From positions 744,001 to 808,000 of the forward strand of contig NZ_PDBX01000001.1 of the NCBI RefSeq assembly GCF_002564105.1: a DNA stretch of 64,000 nt, given 5' to 3'. The position numbers and the translations under genes are program-made. Positions 26,233-36,733 of the stretch are shown here, one piece after another (within the stretch, counting starts at the first letter, position 1; each line of letters starts with the position of its first letter). Origin of the DNA: Collimonas sp. PA-H2. Lineage in GTDB: Bacteria > Pseudomonadota > Gammaproteobacteria > Burkholderiales > Burkholderiaceae_D. Below the pieces are notes generated by a model. The model worked only from the letters and a program-made list of their open reading frames with translations, did not search any database and had not been told where the DNA came from.

Positions 26233-29200
26233 ATGAATCCCTCACGCCAGTTTATTCTCCGGCCGGTCGCCACATCCCTGTTGATGCTGGCGATTTTCCT
26301 GGCCGGCATCGTCGCCTACAAGCAGCTACCGCTTTCGGCCCTGCCGGAAGTCGATTATCCGACCATCCAGGTGGTAACGCTGTATCCCGGCGCCAGCCCT
26401 GACGTCATGACTTCCTCGGTGACGGCGCCGCTGGAGCGGCAGTTCGGCCAGATGCCTGGCCTTAACCAGATGTCGTCCACCAGTTCCGGCGGCGCTTCGG
26501 TCATCACGCTGCAGTTCAGCCTGGACCTGAGCCTGGATATCGCCGAGCAGGAAGTACAGGCGGCAATCAACGCCGGCAGCAACCTGCTGCCGTCCGACCT
26601 GCCGACGCCGCCGATCTACAACAAGGTCAATCCGGCCGACACCCCTATCCTGTCGCTGGCGATCACCTCCAAAACCCTGCCGCTGCCGAAGGTGCAGGAT
26701 CTGATCGATACCCGCCTGGCGCAAAAGATTTCGCAAGTGCCGGGCGTAGGCCTGGTCAGTCTGTCGGGTGGCCAGCGGCCTGCCGTGCGGCTGCAGCTGA
26801 ATCCGCGCGCCATCGCCGCGCTGGGCATGAATCTTGACGATATCCGCACCGCCATCGGCAACGCCAACGTCAACCAGGCCAAGGGCAGTTTCGACGGCCC
26901 CTCGCGCGCCTCGACCATCGACGCCAACGACCAGCTGCGCTCAGCCGACGAATACCGCAACCTGATCATCGCCTACAAGAGCGGCGCGCCGATCCGCGTC
27001 TCCGATGTCGCCGATGTCGTCGACGATGCCGAAAACGTGCGGCTGGCGGCCTGGGCCAACCAGTCGCCGGCGATCATCCTGAACATCCAGCGGCAACCGG
27101 GCGCCAACGTCATCGGCGTGGTCGACAACATCAAGAAGATCCTGCCGAAACTGCAGGACACCCTGCCCGGCGCCATCGATGTCCAGATCCTGACCGACCG
27201 CACCACTACCATCCGCGCCTCGGTGTCAGATGTGCAGTTCGAACTGCTGCTGTCGATCGCGCTGGTGGTGATGGTGATTTTCCTGTTCCTGCGCAGCGTC
27301 CCCGCCACCATCATTCCCAGCGTGGCGGTGCCGCTGTCGCTGATCGGCACGTTCGGCGTCATGTACCTGACCGGGTTTTCAGTCAACAACCTGACCCTGA
27401 TGGCGCTCACCATCGCCACCGGTTTCGTGGTCGACGATGCGATCGTGATGATCGAAAATATTTCGCGCTATATCGAAGAAGGCATGAAGCCTCTGCAGGC
27501 GGCCTTGAAAGGCGCCGAGCAGATCGGCTTCACCATCATTTCCCTGACGTTTTCCTTGATTGCAGTGCTGATTCCGCTGCTGTTCATGGGCGACGTGGTA
27601 GGACGCCTGTTCCGCGAATTCGCCATCACGCTGGCGGTGGCTATCCTGATCTCGGCCGTGATTTCGCTGACGCTGACGCCGATGATGTGCGCCAGGCTGC
27701 TGCATCACATCCCGGAAGAAAAGCAAAGCTGGTTCTACCGCAAGAGCGGCGCATTTCTCGACAGGATCATCGCCCGCTACGGCGTCGCCCTGGAATGGGT
27801 GCTGCGCCATCAGTTCTCCACCCTGATCGTCGCCATCGGCACGCTGGTGCTGACCGCGGTGCTGTACATTTTCATTCCGAAAGGCTTTTTCCCGGTACAG
27901 GACACCGGTGTCATCCAGGGCATTTCGGAAGCCAGCCAGTCGGTTTCCTTCTCCGCCATGGCGGAACGGCAGCAGGCGCTGGCGGCCGTGGTGCTGAAGG
28001 ATCCTGCAGTTGAAAGCCTGTCTTCCTTCATCGGCATCGACGGCACCAACGCCACGCTCAACAGCGGCCGCATGCTGATCAACCTGAAGCCGCGCGACCA
28101 GCGCAACATGAGCGCCAGCGACATCATCCGCCGCCTGCAGCCGGAACTGGACCGCCAGGTCGGCGGCATCACGCTGTACATGCAGCCGGTGCAAGACTTG
28201 ACCATCGAGGACAGCGTCAGCCGCACCCAGTACCAGTTCAGCGTCGAGGATGCCAACCCCGCCGAGCTCAGCATCTGGGTGCCCAAGCTGATCGAACGCC
28301 TGCGCCAGATTCCGCAGCTGGCGGATATCGCCAGCAACCAGCAGGATCTCGGCCTGCAAGCCTATATCGCCATCGACCGCGACGCCGCCTCGCGCCTCGG
28401 CATCACCACTGCCGCGATCGACAATGCCTTGTACAACGCCTTCGGCCAGCGCCTGATCTCCACCATCTACACCCAGTCCAATCAGTACCGGGTCGTGATG
28501 GAAGTGAAGCCGGAATTCCAGAAAGGCCCGGCGGCGCTGAACAGCATCTACCTGGTAGCAGGCAACGGCAACCAGGTACCCTTGTCCAGCATCGCTACCA
28601 TCGAAGAGCGCACCTCGCCGCTGGTGATCAACCATATCGGCCAGTTCCCCGCCACCACCATTTCCTTCAACCTGGCGGCGGGCGCCTCGCTGGGCGACGC
28701 CGTCACGGCGATCCATGCGGCGGAACAGGAAATCGGTTTGCCGGACAGTATCCAGACTAACTTCCAGGGCGCCGCGCTGGCGTTCCAGGCATCGTTGAGC
28801 AATACCCTGATCCTGATCCTGGCGGCGATCATCACCATGTATATCGTGCTCGGCGTGCTGTATGAAAGCTATATCCATCCGATCACCATCCTGTCGACGC
28901 TGCCGTCGGCCGGTGTCGGCGCCTTGCTGTCGCTGATGATCGCCGGCAGCGATCTCGGCATCATCGGCATCATCGGGATTATCCTGCTGATCGGTATCGT
29001 CAAGAAAAACGCCATCATGATGATCGACTTCGCCCTGGATGCCGAGCGCAACGAGGGCAAGAGCCCGCGTGAAGCGATCTACCAGGCTTGCCTGCTGCGC
29101 TTCCGTCCTATCCTGATGACCACCATGGCGGCCTTGCTGGGCGCCCTGCCGCTGATGCTGGGCAGCGGCGTCGGCTCGGAGCTGCGGCAGCCGCTGGGGA

Positions 29201-29376
29201 TCACCATGGTCGGCGGCCTGCTGGTATCGCAGGTGCTGACCTTGTTCACCACGCCGGTCATCTACCTGGCGTTCGACAATCTGGCGCGCCGCATGCGCGA
29301 GCGTTTCGGCAGAAAGGATGCCGACAGCGACGACGACCAGCATGACGGCAGCACAGCGGAGCCGGTCAAGCCGTGA
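26233..29376 (+). CDS. mdtB: RND multidrug efflux permease (MdtB-like)
   Basis: A 1047-aa RND transporter of the HAE1 family with 12 predicted membrane segments and two large periplasmic domains. The start [20 protein letters not shown], the [20 protein letters not shown] motif, the membrane acidic pair in [14 protein letters not shown] and the [18 protein letters not shown] segment are characteristic of MdtB. It begins 22 bases after mdtA and ends 7 bases before mdtC. In MdtABC pumps MdtB and MdtC form a mixed trimer that exports bile salts, novobiocin and similar compounds using the proton gradient. Confidence 0.92.
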   Translation: MNPSRQFILRPVATSLLMLAIFLAGIVAYKQLPLSALPEVDYPTIQVVTLYPGASPDVMTSSVTAPLERQFGQMPGLNQMSSTSSGGASVITLQFSLDLSLDIAEQEVQAAINAGSNLLPSDLPTPPIYNKVNPADTPILSLAITSKTLPLPKVQDLIDTRLAQKISQVPGVGLVSLSGGQRPAVRLQLNPRAIAALGMNLDDIRTAIGNANVNQAKGSFDGPSRASTIDANDQLRSADEYRNLIIAYKSGAPIRVSDVADVVDDAENVRLAAWANQSPAIILNIQRQPGANVIGVVDNIKKILPKLQDTLPGAIDVQILTDRTTTIRASVSDVQFELLLSIALVVMVIFLFLRSVPATIIPSVAVPLSLIGTFGVMYLTGFSVNNLTLMALTIATGFVVDDAIVMIENISRYIEEGMKPLQAALKGAEQIGFTIISLTFSLIAVLIPLLFMGDVVGRLFREFAITLAVAILISAVISLTLTPMMCARLLHHIPEEKQSWFYRKSGAFLDRIIARYGVALEWVLRHQFSTLIVAIGTLVLTAVLYIFIPKGFFPVQDTGVIQGISEASQSVSFSAMAERQQALAAVVLKDPAVESLSSFIGIDGTNATLNSGRMLINLKPRDQRNMSASDIIRRLQPELDRQVGGITLYMQPVQDLTIEDSVSRTQYQFSVEDANPAELSIWVPKLIERLRQIPQLADIASNQQDLGLQAYIAIDRDAASRLGITTAAIDNALYNAFGQRLISTIYTQSNQYRVVMEVKPEFQKGPAALNSIYLVAGNGNQVPLSSIATIEERTSPLVINHIGQFPATTISFNLAAGASLGDAVTAIHAAEQEIGLPDSIQTNFQGAALAFQASLSNTLILILAAIITMYIVLGVLYESYIHPITILSTLPSAGVGALLSLMIAGSDLGIIGIIGIILLIGIVKKNAIMMIDFALDAERNEGKSPREAIYQACLLRFRPILMTTMAALLGALPLMLGSGVGSELRQPLGITMVGGLLVSQVLTLFTTPVIYLAFDNLARRMRERFGRKDADSDDDQHDGSTAEPVKP

Positions 29377-29383
29377 TGACAGC

Positions 29384-32300
29384 ATGAATATATCGCGTCC
29401 CTTTATCCAGCGGCCGATCGCCACCACGCTGCTGACCATCGGCGTGGCGCTGGCCGGCATGGTGGCGTTCCGGCTGTTGCCGGTATCGCAGCTGCCGCAG
29501 GTGGATCTGCCGACCATCTCGGTCTCGGCCGGCCTCCCCGGCGCCAGCCCGGAAACCATGGCGGCCACCGTGGCGACACCGCTGGAACGTGCGCTCGGCT
29601 CGATTGCCGGCGTCACCGAAATGACTTCCTCCAGCACGCTGAGTTCGACCCGCATCACCATGCAGTTCGATCTCAGCCGCGACATCGACGGCGCCGCGCG
29701 CGACGTCCAGGCCGCGCTCAACGCTGCCCGCAACCTGCTACCAACCGGCCTGCCCAGCAATCCGAGCTATCGCAAGGTGAACCCGGCCGATGCGCCGATC
29801 ATCATCCTGTCGCTGACCTCGGACAGCATGACGCAAGGCCAGATGTACGACGCCGCCGACACCATCCTGGCGCAAAAACTGTCGCAGGTGAAAGGCGTCG
29901 GCCAGGTCAGCGTCGGCGGCAGTTCGCAGCCGGCGGTGCGGGTCGAGCTGAATCCGACCGCGCTCAACAAGTACGGCATCGGCAGCGCCGATGTGCGCAC
30001 CGCGATTGCCGCCACCAATGCCAACCGTCCCAAGGGCGTGCTGGAAGACGGCGACAAGAACTGGCAGATCTACGCCAACGACCAGGCCAAGACCGCCGCC
30101 GAATACATGCCGCTGATCGTCGCCTATCGCAACGGCGCGGCAGTGCGGGTCAGCGATGTCGCCCAGGTAACCGATTCGGTGGCCAATGTGCGCAATGCCG
30201 GTTCGGCCAATGGCAAACCTTCCGTGCTGGTGATCCTGAACCGCCAGCCGGGCGCCAACATCATCGAAACCGTCGATGAAGTGCGGGCCTTGCTGCCGCA
30301 GCTGCGCGCCTCGATCCCGGCCGCCATCAACCTAGATGTCGTGATGGACCGCACGCCGACCATCCGCGCTTCCCTGCGCGAGACCGAACGCACCCTGCTG
30401 ATGTCGATCGCGCTGGTGATCATGGTGGTGTTCCTGTTCCTGCGCAGCGGCCGCGCCACCTTGATTCCAGCGGTAGCGGTGCCGATATCGCTGATCGGTA
30501 CTTTCGGCGTCATGTACCTGCTCGGCTACAGTCTCGACAACCTGTCGCTGATGGCGCTGACGATTGCCACCGGTTTCGTCGTGGATGACGCCATCGTGGT
30601 GCTGGAAAACGTCTCGCGCCATATAGAACAGGGTAAGAAACCATTTGCGGCCGCCATGCTGGGGGCCAAGGAAGTCGGCTTCACGGTGCTGTCGATGAGC
30701 ATCTCCCTGATCGCGGTATTCATCCCTATTCTGTTGATGGGCGGTATCGTCGGCCGCCTGTTCCGCGAGTTTGCGGTCACCCTGTCAGTGGCGATCCTGG
30801 TGTCGCTGGTCGTTTCGTTGACCACTACCCCGATGATGTGCGCGCGCCTGCTGAAACACGAACCGGAGCGCAAGCAGGGCCGTTTCTTCACCGCCACCGA
30901 GCGTGCCTTCGATGCCATGTTGCGCGGCTACGAGCGTTCGCTGGCCTGGGCGCTGCGCTTCTCGCCGCTGATGATCATCATCCTTGTGGCCACCATCTTC
31001 CTCAACGTCTATCTGTATACGGCGATTCCCAAAGGCCTGTTCCCTCAACAGGATACCGGCCTGGTGATCGGCGGCATCCAGGGCGATCAGTCGATTTCGT
31101 TCCAGTCGATGAAGGTCAAGCTTGATCAATTTGTCAGCATTGTGCGCAGCGACCCGGATGTGCAAAGCGTGATCGCCTTTACCGGCGGCGGCCAGAGCAA
31201 TCGCGGCAACATGTTCATCACGCTCAAGCCGCTGACCGTACGCAAGCTCACCGCCGACCAGGTGATCGCGCGCCTGCGCGGCAAGCTCAGCCATGTGCCG
31301 GGCGCCAACCTGTTCATGCAATCGGTACAGGATATCCGCACCGGCGGCCGTTCCAGCGATGCCCAGTACCAGTACACCCTGCAGTCGGACGACCTCAACG
31401 AGCTGCGCACCTGGGAACCGAAAATCCGCGACGCCTTGAGCGCGCTGCCGCAGCTGGCCGACGTCAATACCGACCAGCAGGACAAGGGCTTGCAAACCAC
31501 CCTGACCATAGACCGCGAAACGGCTATACGCAGCGGCGTCACCCCGCAGCTGATCGACGCCACCCTGAACGATCTGTTCGGCCAGCGCCAGGTGTCGACC
31601 ATCTACAGCGGCATGAACCAGTATCACGTGGTGATGGAAGCCGGGCCGCAGTACTTGCAAAGCCCGCAGATCCTGCACAATACTTATGTCAGCATTCCTG
31701 CCAGCACCGCCAATCTGTCGCCCACCACCTCGGCGCTGGGCACGCCGCCAGCCTTGACCGCGGGCGGCCAGCTAGCGTCCAATTCGTCGCTGGCGCTAAC
31801 CTTGTCGACCGCGGCCGAACAGCAGATGCCGCTGGCGGCATTCTCCAGCTTCCAGCCGACCAACACCTCGCTGGCAGTGAATCACCAGAGCCAGTTCATC
31901 GCCTCCACTATCTCCTTCAACCTGCCGGCCGGCGAATCGCTGTCGAACGCCACGCTGGCGATCAACGACGCCATGGCCAGGATCGGCGTGCCGACCTCGG
32001 TGCACGGCAGCTTCCAGGGCACCGCCAATGTATTCCAGTCATCCCTGAACAGCCAGCCGATGCTGATTCTGACGGCGCTGCTAGCGGTCTACATCGTGCT
32101 CGGCGTCCTGTATGAAAGCTATGTGCACCCGATCACCATCCTCTCGACCCTGCCTTCGGCCGGCGTCGGCGCCCTGCTGGCATTGCTGGCGACCGGCACC
32201 GATTTCAGCCTGATCGCCCTGATCGGCGTGATCCTGCTGATCGGCATCGTCAAGAAAAATGCGATCATGATGATCGACTTCGCCCTGCATGTAGAACGCG

Positions 32301-32605
32301 AACAGGGGCTGTCGCCGCGCGATTCGATCTTCGAAGCCTGCCGCCTGCGTTTCCGGCCGATCATGATGACCACCATGGCCGCCATGCTGGGTGCGGTACC
32401 GCTGGCGCTGGGCGCCGGCGACGGCGCCGAACTGCGGCGGCCGCTGGGGATTGCGATTGTCGGCGGCCTGATCATGAGCCAGCTGCTGACCCTGTACACG
32501 ACGCCGGTGGTGTATCTGTACATGGACAGGTTCCGTCTGTGGAGCAAGGATAAATGGGAACGGCGCGGCGGCAGAGCGGCGCCGGATGCAGCTGAAGCGG
32601 TGTAA
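29384..32605 (+). CDS. mdtC: RND multidrug efflux permease (MdtC-like)
   Basis: A frame extends back into mdtB, but ATG 29384 ([20 protein letters not shown]) matches the family N-terminus and follows the mdtB stop by 7 bases. The 1073-aa protein has the same 12-segment RND plan, with [40 protein letters not shown] and [18 protein letters not shown]. It is about 26 residues longer than the partner mainly because of a Ser/Thr/Ala-rich insertion near residues 770-815 (DNA about 31690-31830) in the second periplasmic domain. It should form the heteromultimeric pump with MdtB. Confidence 0.92.
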   Translation: MNISRPFIQRPIATTLLTIGVALAGMVAFRLLPVSQLPQVDLPTISVSAGLPGASPETMAATVATPLERALGSIAGVTEMTSSSTLSSTRITMQFDLSRDIDGAARDVQAALNAARNLLPTGLPSNPSYRKVNPADAPIIILSLTSDSMTQGQMYDAADTILAQKLSQVKGVGQVSVGGSSQPAVRVELNPTALNKYGIGSADVRTAIAATNANRPKGVLEDGDKNWQIYANDQAKTAAEYMPLIVAYRNGAAVRVSDVAQVTDSVANVRNAGSANGKPSVLVILNRQPGANIIETVDEVRALLPQLRASIPAAINLDVVMDRTPTIRASLRETERTLLMSIALVIMVVFLFLRSGRATLIPAVAVPISLIGTFGVMYLLGYSLDNLSLMALTIATGFVVDDAIVVLENVSRHIEQGKKPFAAAMLGAKEVGFTVLSMSISLIAVFIPILLMGGIVGRLFREFAVTLSVAILVSLVVSLTTTPMMCARLLKHEPERKQGRFFTATERAFDAMLRGYERSLAWALRFSPLMIIILVATIFLNVYLYTAIPKGLFPQQDTGLVIGGIQGDQSISFQSMKVKLDQFVSIVRSDPDVQSVIAFTGGGQSNRGNMFITLKPLTVRKLTADQVIARLRGKLSHVPGANLFMQSVQDIRTGGRSSDAQYQYTLQSDDLNELRTWEPKIRDALSALPQLADVNTDQQDKGLQTTLTIDRETAIRSGVTPQLIDATLNDLFGQRQVSTIYSGMNQYHVVMEAGPQYLQSPQILHNTYVSIPASTANLSPTTSALGTPPALTAGGQLASNSSLALTLSTAAEQQMPLAAFSSFQPTNTSLAVNHQSQFIASTISFNLPAGESLSNATLAINDAMARIGVPTSVHGSFQGTANVFQSSLNSQPMLILTALLAVYIVLGVLYESYVHPITILSTLPSAGVGALLALLATGTDFSLIALIGVILLIGIVKKNAIMMIDFALHVEREQGLSPRDSIFEACRLRFRPIMMTTMAAMLGAVPLALGAGDGAELRRPLGIAIVGGLIMSQLLTLYTTPVVYLYMDRFRLWSKDKWERRGGRAAPDAAEAV

Positions 32606-32662
32606 GCTAGCTAGGCTAGAGACACCGCAAGCACGACCAAAAAGACAATCAACGGATCTGAT

Positions 32663-34168
32663 ATGAAACACTCGCAAGCATCTATGCATAAAACCCTGCT
32701 GGCGGCGGCTGCCGCGGCGCTGTTGCTGAGCGCCTGCGCGGTCGGCCCTGACTATGTACGGCCGGCCGCCGAGGCGCCGACCGCCTTCAAGGAAAACAAG
32801 GACTGGAAAACCGCCACGCCGAAAGATCAGGAGCTGCGCGGCAACTGGTGGGAAATCTATCAGGATCCGCAACTGAACGGCTTGATCGAACAGGTCAATA
32901 TCTCCAATCAGAACCTGGTGCAGGCCGAAGCGCAGTTCCGCCAGGCCGCGGCGCTGGTGCAATCGGCTCGGGCAGCTTACCTGCCGACGGTATCGGCCAG
33001 CGTTTCCGCCACCCGCTCGGGTGGCGGACGCACCGGCAGCAGCAGCACCAACACCAGTGGCGGCTCAGTGTCGAACAGCTTCTCGCTCGGTCCAAGCGTG
33101 AGCTGGGAACCGGACCTGTGGGGCCGCATCAGCCGCACAGTGGAAGCCAATCAGGCCACGGCCCAGGCCAGCGCCGCGGACCTGCAGGCCACCAGGCTGA
33201 GCGCGCAAGCCACGCTGGCGCAAAACTACCTGCAACTGCGGGTGCTCGACGCGCAGCAAACCTTGCTCGACGATACCGTTGCCGCCTACCAGAGATCGTA
33301 CCAGCTGACGCAGAACCAGTATGCGGTTGGAGTGGTGGCCAAGTCCGACGTCATCCAGGCCCAGACCCAGCTCAAGGGCGCCCAGGCGCAGGCGCTCGAC
33401 AATGGCGTGCTGCGCGCCCAGCTGGAGCATGCCATTGCCATGCTGACCGGACAGCCGGCCTCGGCTTTCTCGATTGCGCCGGCCGCCATGGTGGCGGTGC
33501 TGCCGACGATTCCGGTCGGTGTCCCTTCCACCTTGCTGGAACGGCGTCCCGACATCAGCGCCGCCGAACGCCGCGCGGCGGCAGCCAATGCCCAGATCGG
33601 CGTCGCCAAGGCCGCCTATTTTCCGAACCTGACCCTGTCCGCTTCGGGCGGCTTCCAGAGCAACAGCTTTGCCAACTGGCTGACCGTGCCGAACCGCATC
33701 TGGTCGCTCGGCCCGGCGCTGGCGGCAACCCTGTTTGACGGCGGTGCGCGGCGCGCCCAGAGCGACCAGGCGATCGCCGGCTTCGACGCCAGCGTCGCCG
33801 CCTACAAGCAAACCGTGCTGACCGGCTTCCAGGAGGTTGAAGACAACCTAGCCGCCTTGCGTATCCTGGAACAGGAAGCGGCGGTGCAGGATGAAACGGT
33901 CAAGTCGGCACGGCTGGCGGTGGAACTGATCCTCAATCAATACAAGTCAGGCCTGGTGAATTACACTAGCGTGGCGACGGTCCAGGCAACTGCGCTCAGC
34001 GCAGAGCGCTCGGCGCTGGATATCCAGAACCGGCGCCTGTCTGCCAGCGTGTTGCTGATCAAGGCGCTGGGCGGCGGCTGGGACCAGGCTGAACTGCCGG
34101 CCAACAAGGTGTTGAATGACCGCGACGCTACTATTGCCGGCGCCAGCGGCAAACCAGCCGCGAAGTAG
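32663..34168 (+). CDS. Outer-membrane efflux lipoprotein, NodT/OprM family
   Basis: A 501-aa TolC-like outer-membrane factor. The signal has a lipobox, LLLSACAVGPDYVRP, so the protein is a lipoprotein anchored through Cys at about residue 26. WWEIYQDPQLNGLIEQ and the two repeats with VSWEPDLWGRISR and LGPALAATLFDGGARRAQSD are typical of the NodT group. It is 57 bases after mdtC and completes a tripartite pump; E. coli MdtABC instead uses unlinked TolC. A Gly/Ser/Thr-rich stretch near residues 115-135 corresponds to the extracellular loop region. Confidence 0.92.
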   Translation: MKHSQASMHKTLLAAAAAALLLSACAVGPDYVRPAAEAPTAFKENKDWKTATPKDQELRGNWWEIYQDPQLNGLIEQVNISNQNLVQAEAQFRQAAALVQSARAAYLPTVSASVSATRSGGGRTGSSSTNTSGGSVSNSFSLGPSVSWEPDLWGRISRTVEANQATAQASAADLQATRLSAQATLAQNYLQLRVLDAQQTLLDDTVAAYQRSYQLTQNQYAVGVVAKSDVIQAQTQLKGAQAQALDNGVLRAQLEHAIAMLTGQPASAFSIAPAAMVAVLPTIPVGVPSTLLERRPDISAAERRAAAANAQIGVAKAAYFPNLTLSASGGFQSNSFANWLTVPNRIWSLGPALAATLFDGGARRAQSDQAIAGFDASVAAYKQTVLTGFQEVEDNLAALRILEQEAAVQDETVKSARLAVELILNQYKSGLVNYTSVATVQATALSAERSALDIQNRRLSASVLLIKALGGGWDQAELPANKVLNDRDATIAGASGKPAAK

Positions 34169-34222
34169 CTGTTGGCCGTAGGCGGCGCAGTTCGGGATAA
34201 GACTGAGATAAACGGGGGAATC

Positions 34223-34654
34223 ATGAAATTCAGCTCCAGCTGGCAATTATTTGCGCTTGGCTCGGCATTTTTCGCAGGCCTGACAGCGATCTTCGGAAAG
34301 TTCGGCGTAGTCGGCATGAACTCCAACTTCGCCACCTTCATCCGCACCGTGGTGATCCTGTTCGTGATCGCCGGCATCGTCACCTTGCGCGACGAATGGC
34401 AGAAGCCGGCGCTGGTCGGCGCTTCCAACTGGCTGTTCCTGGTGCTGTCGGCGATCGCCACCGGCCTGTCCTGGCTGTGCTACTACCACGCGCTGCAAAT
34501 CGGCCCGATTTCAAAAGTAGCGCCTATCGACAAACTGAGCGTCGCCTTCGCCATCGTGCTGGGCCTGCTGTTTGCCGGCGAACAGCTGACCTGGCCAGTG
34601 GCCATCGGCGGCTCGCTGATCGTGGCCGGCTCGGTTGTGATTATCGCGTTCTAA
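34223..34654 (+). CDS. Small EamA-family (DMT superfamily) membrane protein
   Basis: ATG 34223 follows GGGGGA and starts MKFSSSWQLFALGSAFFAGL. The 143-aa protein has about five hydrophobic segments and represents one EamA repeat, half of a usual ten-segment DMT exporter. The motif ALQIGPISKVAPIDKLSVAF and the final GEQLTWPVAIGGSLIVAGSV are typical. Single-repeat members act as homo- or hetero-dimers. It lies 54 bases after the efflux operon and could be co-transcribed, but its substrate is unknown. Confidence 0.82.
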   Translation: MKFSSSWQLFALGSAFFAGLTAIFGKFGVVGMNSNFATFIRTVVILFVIAGIVTLRDEWQKPALVGASNWLFLVLSAIATGLSWLCYYHALQIGPISKVAPIDKLSVAFAIVLGLLFAGEQLTWPVAIGGSLIVAGSVVIIAF

Positions 34655-34662
34655 AGCGCATG

Positions 34663-36549
34663 CTAAGCGACGTGCAGCAGCGTTGCCGACATCGTGCCGC
34701 GCAAGGCATTGCACACCATGATCTCTTCCGCCGCCAGCAATTCCTCCATGCCGAGGCTGCGCTCGGCGGCATTCCACGCCGGATCGCTTAACACCACGCT
34801 ACGCATCACGCCCGGCAGCAATCCCGCGCCCAGCGGCGGCGTATACCAGCGGCCGTCCAGCTTGAGGAAGACGCTGCTGCGGCCGCCTTCGGTCAATTCT
34901 CCGCGCTGGTTAAAGAACAGCATGTCGAAAGCGCCCAGCTGCTGGGCCCGCTGCCAGGCCTGGTCGTAACGCTGCCGCACGGTGGTCTTATGACGCAAAA
35001 ACAAATCGTCTGACTGCGTCGGCGCCGGCGCGATCAGCAAGCTGACCGGAGTCGCCAAGGCCGTCAGCTCCGCGCTCTGCAGGCTGCAAACGCCATCGGC
35101 GGACAGACTCAGGCGCAAGCGCATGGCGCCGGTAGCCGGCAAGGCGGCGCAATGCGCTTGCAGCGCGCCGCGCAAGGCCACATCGTCGCAGGGAAAGCCA
35201 AAATAGGCGGCTGATTGATGCAGGCGCCGCAAATGCAGATCCAGGTGACGGCAACCGTCGGCTTTGGTCGCATGCATGGTTTCAAACAAGGAAAAATCAG
35301 GCGGCAAGCCGGTCAGGAATTTCGCCTTCAAAGCGCATTCCGCATATTCTTCCGCCGCCACGCTGTCATGCACGATGCCGGCACCGACGCCCATTTCGCC
35401 GCGCCGTACAGCGGCGCCATCCGGCTCTTGCGGCGCCGCCGGTTGCAGCCACAGCGTGCGGATCGGCACCGACAGGCAGAAGTCGCCGAACTGGCGGCCG
35501 GCCGGTTCGGCATCGAACCAGCCTATGGCGCCGGTATACAGGCCGCGCGGCTCGGGTTCCAGTTCCTGGATGATCTGCATGGTGCGGTGCTTGGGTGCGC
35601 CGGTAATCGAACCGCAGGGATACAGCGCCTGTATGACGTCACTGAGGCCGACATTGTCGCGCACCTGGGCCTGCACCGTGGATGTCATCTGCAGCACGGT
35701 ATTGAACTGCGTCACTTCGAACAGACGCGGTACCTGCACCGAGCCTGGCACCGCGATGCGTCCCAGGTCGTTGCGCAGCAAATCGACGATCATCAGGTTT
35801 TCCGCCAGGTTCTTGGGATCGGCAGCGAGTGCCTGCGCCGCCTGGAGATCCAGTCCGGCATCGCCGCTGGCCGCGGCGGTGCCCTTCATCGGCCGCGCCG
35901 TCAGCCAGCCATCGGCATGCCGCACAAACAGTTCCGGCGACAGCGACAGCACAGTCGCACCGTCAGCCAGCTGGATCAAGCCGCCGTAAGGCACCGGCTG
36001 TCGGCTTCTTAGCTGTCGGAACAGCGTGAGCGGACTGCCGTAGACATCGAAACGCAGGCGATAAGTGTAGTTGACCTGGTAAGTGTCGCCCGCCTCGATG
36101 TAGGCATGGATCCTGGCAATGGCCTCGGCAAACTCCGCGGCGCTGACATTCGGCTGCAGGTTGGCGATGCCGGCGCTGCCGCCGGTGTCGCTTTCAGCGG
36201 CCTGGCGCTGTTGCAGCCAGTCGTCCACCTCGCTGTCGCTCAAATGCCGGCATTGCGAAAACAATAAAATCTGCGCCAGCGCAGGCTGCGGTGACAGCGC
36301 CGGCGCAGACTGGGGAATCCCTTGCAAGCCAAGCCCGAGCTCATAAGTGAACAGGCTGACCGCGTGCAAACCCTCGCGCAAGGCCTGTTGCATCTGCGCG
36401 ATCAGCAGCGGCAGCTGGTCGGCGGCAAAACATTGCAGGCTGCGCACATGGCCGGTGTACAGGCGTGATGAGGGAGAGTCCGACGCGGCCGCAGTGCGGT
36501 CATCCAGCAAGGCGAAACATTCGGTCGGTGAGTGAGGCGTGTTGGTCAT
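34663..36549 (-). CDS. pabB: Fused aminodeoxychorismate synthase component I / aminodeoxychorismate lyase (PabB-PabC)
   Basis: A bifunctional protein of 628 aa from ATG 36549 (a TTG at 36561 is also in frame). The N-terminal 390 residues are a chorismate-binding enzyme: YIEAGDTYQVNYTYRLRFD, ARPMKGTAAASGD, NLAENLMIVDLLRNDLGRIA and CGSITGAPKHRTMQIIQELE are typical PabB motifs. The C-terminal 230 residues resemble the PLP-dependent fold-type IV lyase PabC (FSLFETMHAT, ELTEGGRSSVFLKL, GAGLLPGVMRS). Together they turn chorismate into 4-aminobenzoate for folate. The glutamine amidotransferase PabA is not nearby. Confidence 0.9.
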   Translation of the reverse strand: MTNTPHSPTECFALLDDRTAAASDSPSSRLYTGHVRSLQCFAADQLPLLIAQMQQALREGLHAVSLFTYELGLGLQGIPQSAPALSPQPALAQILLFSQCRHLSDSEVDDWLQQRQAAESDTGGSAGIANLQPNVSAAEFAEAIARIHAYIEAGDTYQVNYTYRLRFDVYGSPLTLFRQLRSRQPVPYGGLIQLADGATVLSLSPELFVRHADGWLTARPMKGTAAASGDAGLDLQAAQALAADPKNLAENLMIVDLLRNDLGRIAVPGSVQVPRLFEVTQFNTVLQMTSTVQAQVRDNVGLSDVIQALYPCGSITGAPKHRTMQIIQELEPEPRGLYTGAIGWFDAEPAGRQFGDFCLSVPIRTLWLQPAAPQEPDGAAVRRGEMGVGAGIVHDSVAAEEYAECALKAKFLTGLPPDFSLFETMHATKADGCRHLDLHLRRLHQSAAYFGFPCDDVALRGALQAHCAALPATGAMRLRLSLSADGVCSLQSAELTALATPVSLLIAPAPTQSDDLFLRHKTTVRQRYDQAWQRAQQLGAFDMLFFNQRGELTEGGRSSVFLKLDGRWYTPPLGAGLLPGVMRSVVLSDPAWNAAERSLGMEELLAAEEIMVCNALRGTMSATLLHVA

Positions 36550-36648
36550 GATTTTTTGCAAAGATGCTGCCAGCGGCTGATGCGACAGCCTGCATGCTAC
36601 CTGATCGGAAGGACAATGGTTAAAACGTTATAATTATGCTCTTGTAAA

Positions 36649-36692
36649 CGCAGCAGATTCGCAGCAGATCCGCAGCAGATCCGCAGCAGATT
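36649..36692. repeat. Four tandem 11-bp repeats upstream of the MFS gene
   Basis: Four head-to-tail copies of CGCAGCAGATY lie at 36649-36659, 36660-36670, 36671-36681 and 36682-36692. They sit in the divergent gap between pabB-pabC and the DHA2 exporter, 42 bases before the exporter start. Eleven bases is one helical turn, so copies lie on one face of the DNA. They could bind a regulator cooperatively or simply be a slippage product. Confidence 0.75.
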
Positions 36693-36733
36693 TACTGTGC
36701 AGCCAAGCTTGCCGTGGCGACACAGTTTGCGTC

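Noticed and set aside
27379..29760. Very long minus-strand frame opposite mdtB-mdtC
   Set aside because: It is antisense to well-supported RND genes, has no recognisable domain and has the composition expected of a GC-rich shadow frame.
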